This document shows, piece by piece, positions 13,967 through 14,300 of a stretch of 14,300 nucleotides of DNA. The translations under genes were made by a program, and so were the position numbers. The notes beneath the pieces are model-generated. The model saw only the letters and a list, made by a program, of their open reading frames with translations. It did no database searches and was not told the origin of the DNA. Every line of letters starts with the position of its first letter. Position 1 is the stretch's first letter. Source of the DNA: Bacteroidota bacterium (GTDB taxonomy: Bacteria > Bacteroidota > Bacteroidia > Flavobacteriales_F > PHOS-HE28); NCBI GenBank assembly GCA_023418095.1, contig JAEZDL010000021.1:1-14300 (forward strand), written 5' to 3'.

Positions 13967-14300
13967 ATGATCATCCACACCCCGATCCGCTCGTTCCTGT
14001 TATCCCTTCCGTTCTCGTCGATCGCTGCCATCGGCCAAACCGATGTGACCTTTCCGAATGTGTCGGCGCAGTTTGAAGAGGTTTGGCTCTGTATGACCCC
14101 GAACAATGGTCAGTACTACATGTACGAAACGTATCAATATTCAGCGGAACCTTCGATCGATTCACTTGGCTTCACTTGGGGCCTTTTGGGCAATTACCAT
14201 ATGATCGCGATCGATGGTCCCAAAATATTGATGATAAGCGAATCGTATCCTGATTCGATCCTAACACTGTACGATTTCAGCCTGCAAATGGGAGATACGG
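13967..14300 (+). CDS. Exported protein of unknown function, N-terminal fragment
   Basis: An ATG at 13967 opens a frame that stays open to the window end (111 codons). The start has a plausible signal peptide (MIIHTPIRSFLLSLPFSSIAA, cleavage near IGQ at 22-24). What follows includes EEVWLCMTPNNGQYYMYETY (37-56) and SILTLYDFSLQMGDT (97-111); the 'LYDFsL..GDT' end resembles segments in Bacteroidota secreted proteins that finish in a T9SS sorting domain, but the C-terminus is outside the window. Towards the right end the codons become more AT-rich, as in the T9SS gene at 1615-2607. No family is recognised, and no clear promoter is seen in the 50 bp upstream. Confidence 0.65.
   Translation, partial: MIIHTPIRSFLLSLPFSSIAAIGQTDVTFPNVSAQFEEVWLCMTPNNGQYYMYETYQYSAEPSIDSLGFTWGLLGNYHMIAIDGPKILMISESYPDSILTLYDFSLQMGDT

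Overview
The window looks like a chromosomal piece of a Bacteroidota genome, probably a fairly GC-rich Flavobacteriales-type lineage (lineage is inference). The signs are a C-terminal type IX secretion (T9SS) sorting domain, lipoprotein and outer-membrane genes typical of the phylum, Bacteroidota-type promoters (TTG-N18-TAnCTTC, and one perfect TAnnTTTG) lying only 6-12 nt from start codons, and almost no Shine-Dalgarno sequences. GATC and CGATCG words are strikingly frequent. No rRNA gene, canonical tRNA, CRISPR array, transposase or phage gene was found, and no gene-free stretch exceeds 300 bases.

Layout. 1-143: start of a Bax inhibitor-1/YccA-like membrane protein (minus strand). 144-296: short phased repeats. 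297-1396: a two-gene minus-strand operon for pterin synthesis (COG0720 pterin synthase, then folE, overlapping by 4 bp). 1439-1541: a hairpin-rich element resembling a dispersed Bacteroidota repeat. 1615-2607: an AT-richer secreted T9SS cargo protein; its 3' end merges into a tRNA-like fold at 2581-2656. 2709-3674: hldD for LPS heptose, with a good promoter. 3665-5010: a minus-strand M23 membrane peptidase followed by a MerR-type regulator. 5038-5149: a 7-bp-periodic repeat just upstream of the M23 promoter. 5229-7297: a minus-strand Omp85-like outer-membrane protein followed 11 bp later by a Kazal-type protease-inhibitor lipoprotein. 7482-8333: a divergent secreted beta-rich protein. 8373-9008: a minus-strand MBL-fold hydrolase. 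9077-13916: a plus-strand run of a 1084-residue peptidase-like/TolB-propeller/barrel protein, a half-size TauE/SafE protein and an M20 amidohydrolase, tightly spaced or overlapping. 13967-14300: the start of another secreted protein cut by the window end.

Many of the genes concern the cell envelope: LPS core sugar, peptidoglycan hydrolysis, two or three outer-membrane barrels, a surface protease inhibitor and T9SS cargo. The pterin pair and the MBL and M20 hydrolases are housekeeping or metabolic. No single new system stands out beyond doubt. The most interesting points are the Omp85-like/Kazal lipoprotein pair, the three-module protein with a degenerate peptidase site, the tRNA-like fold overlapping a coding end, and the phased heptamer repeats between genes.
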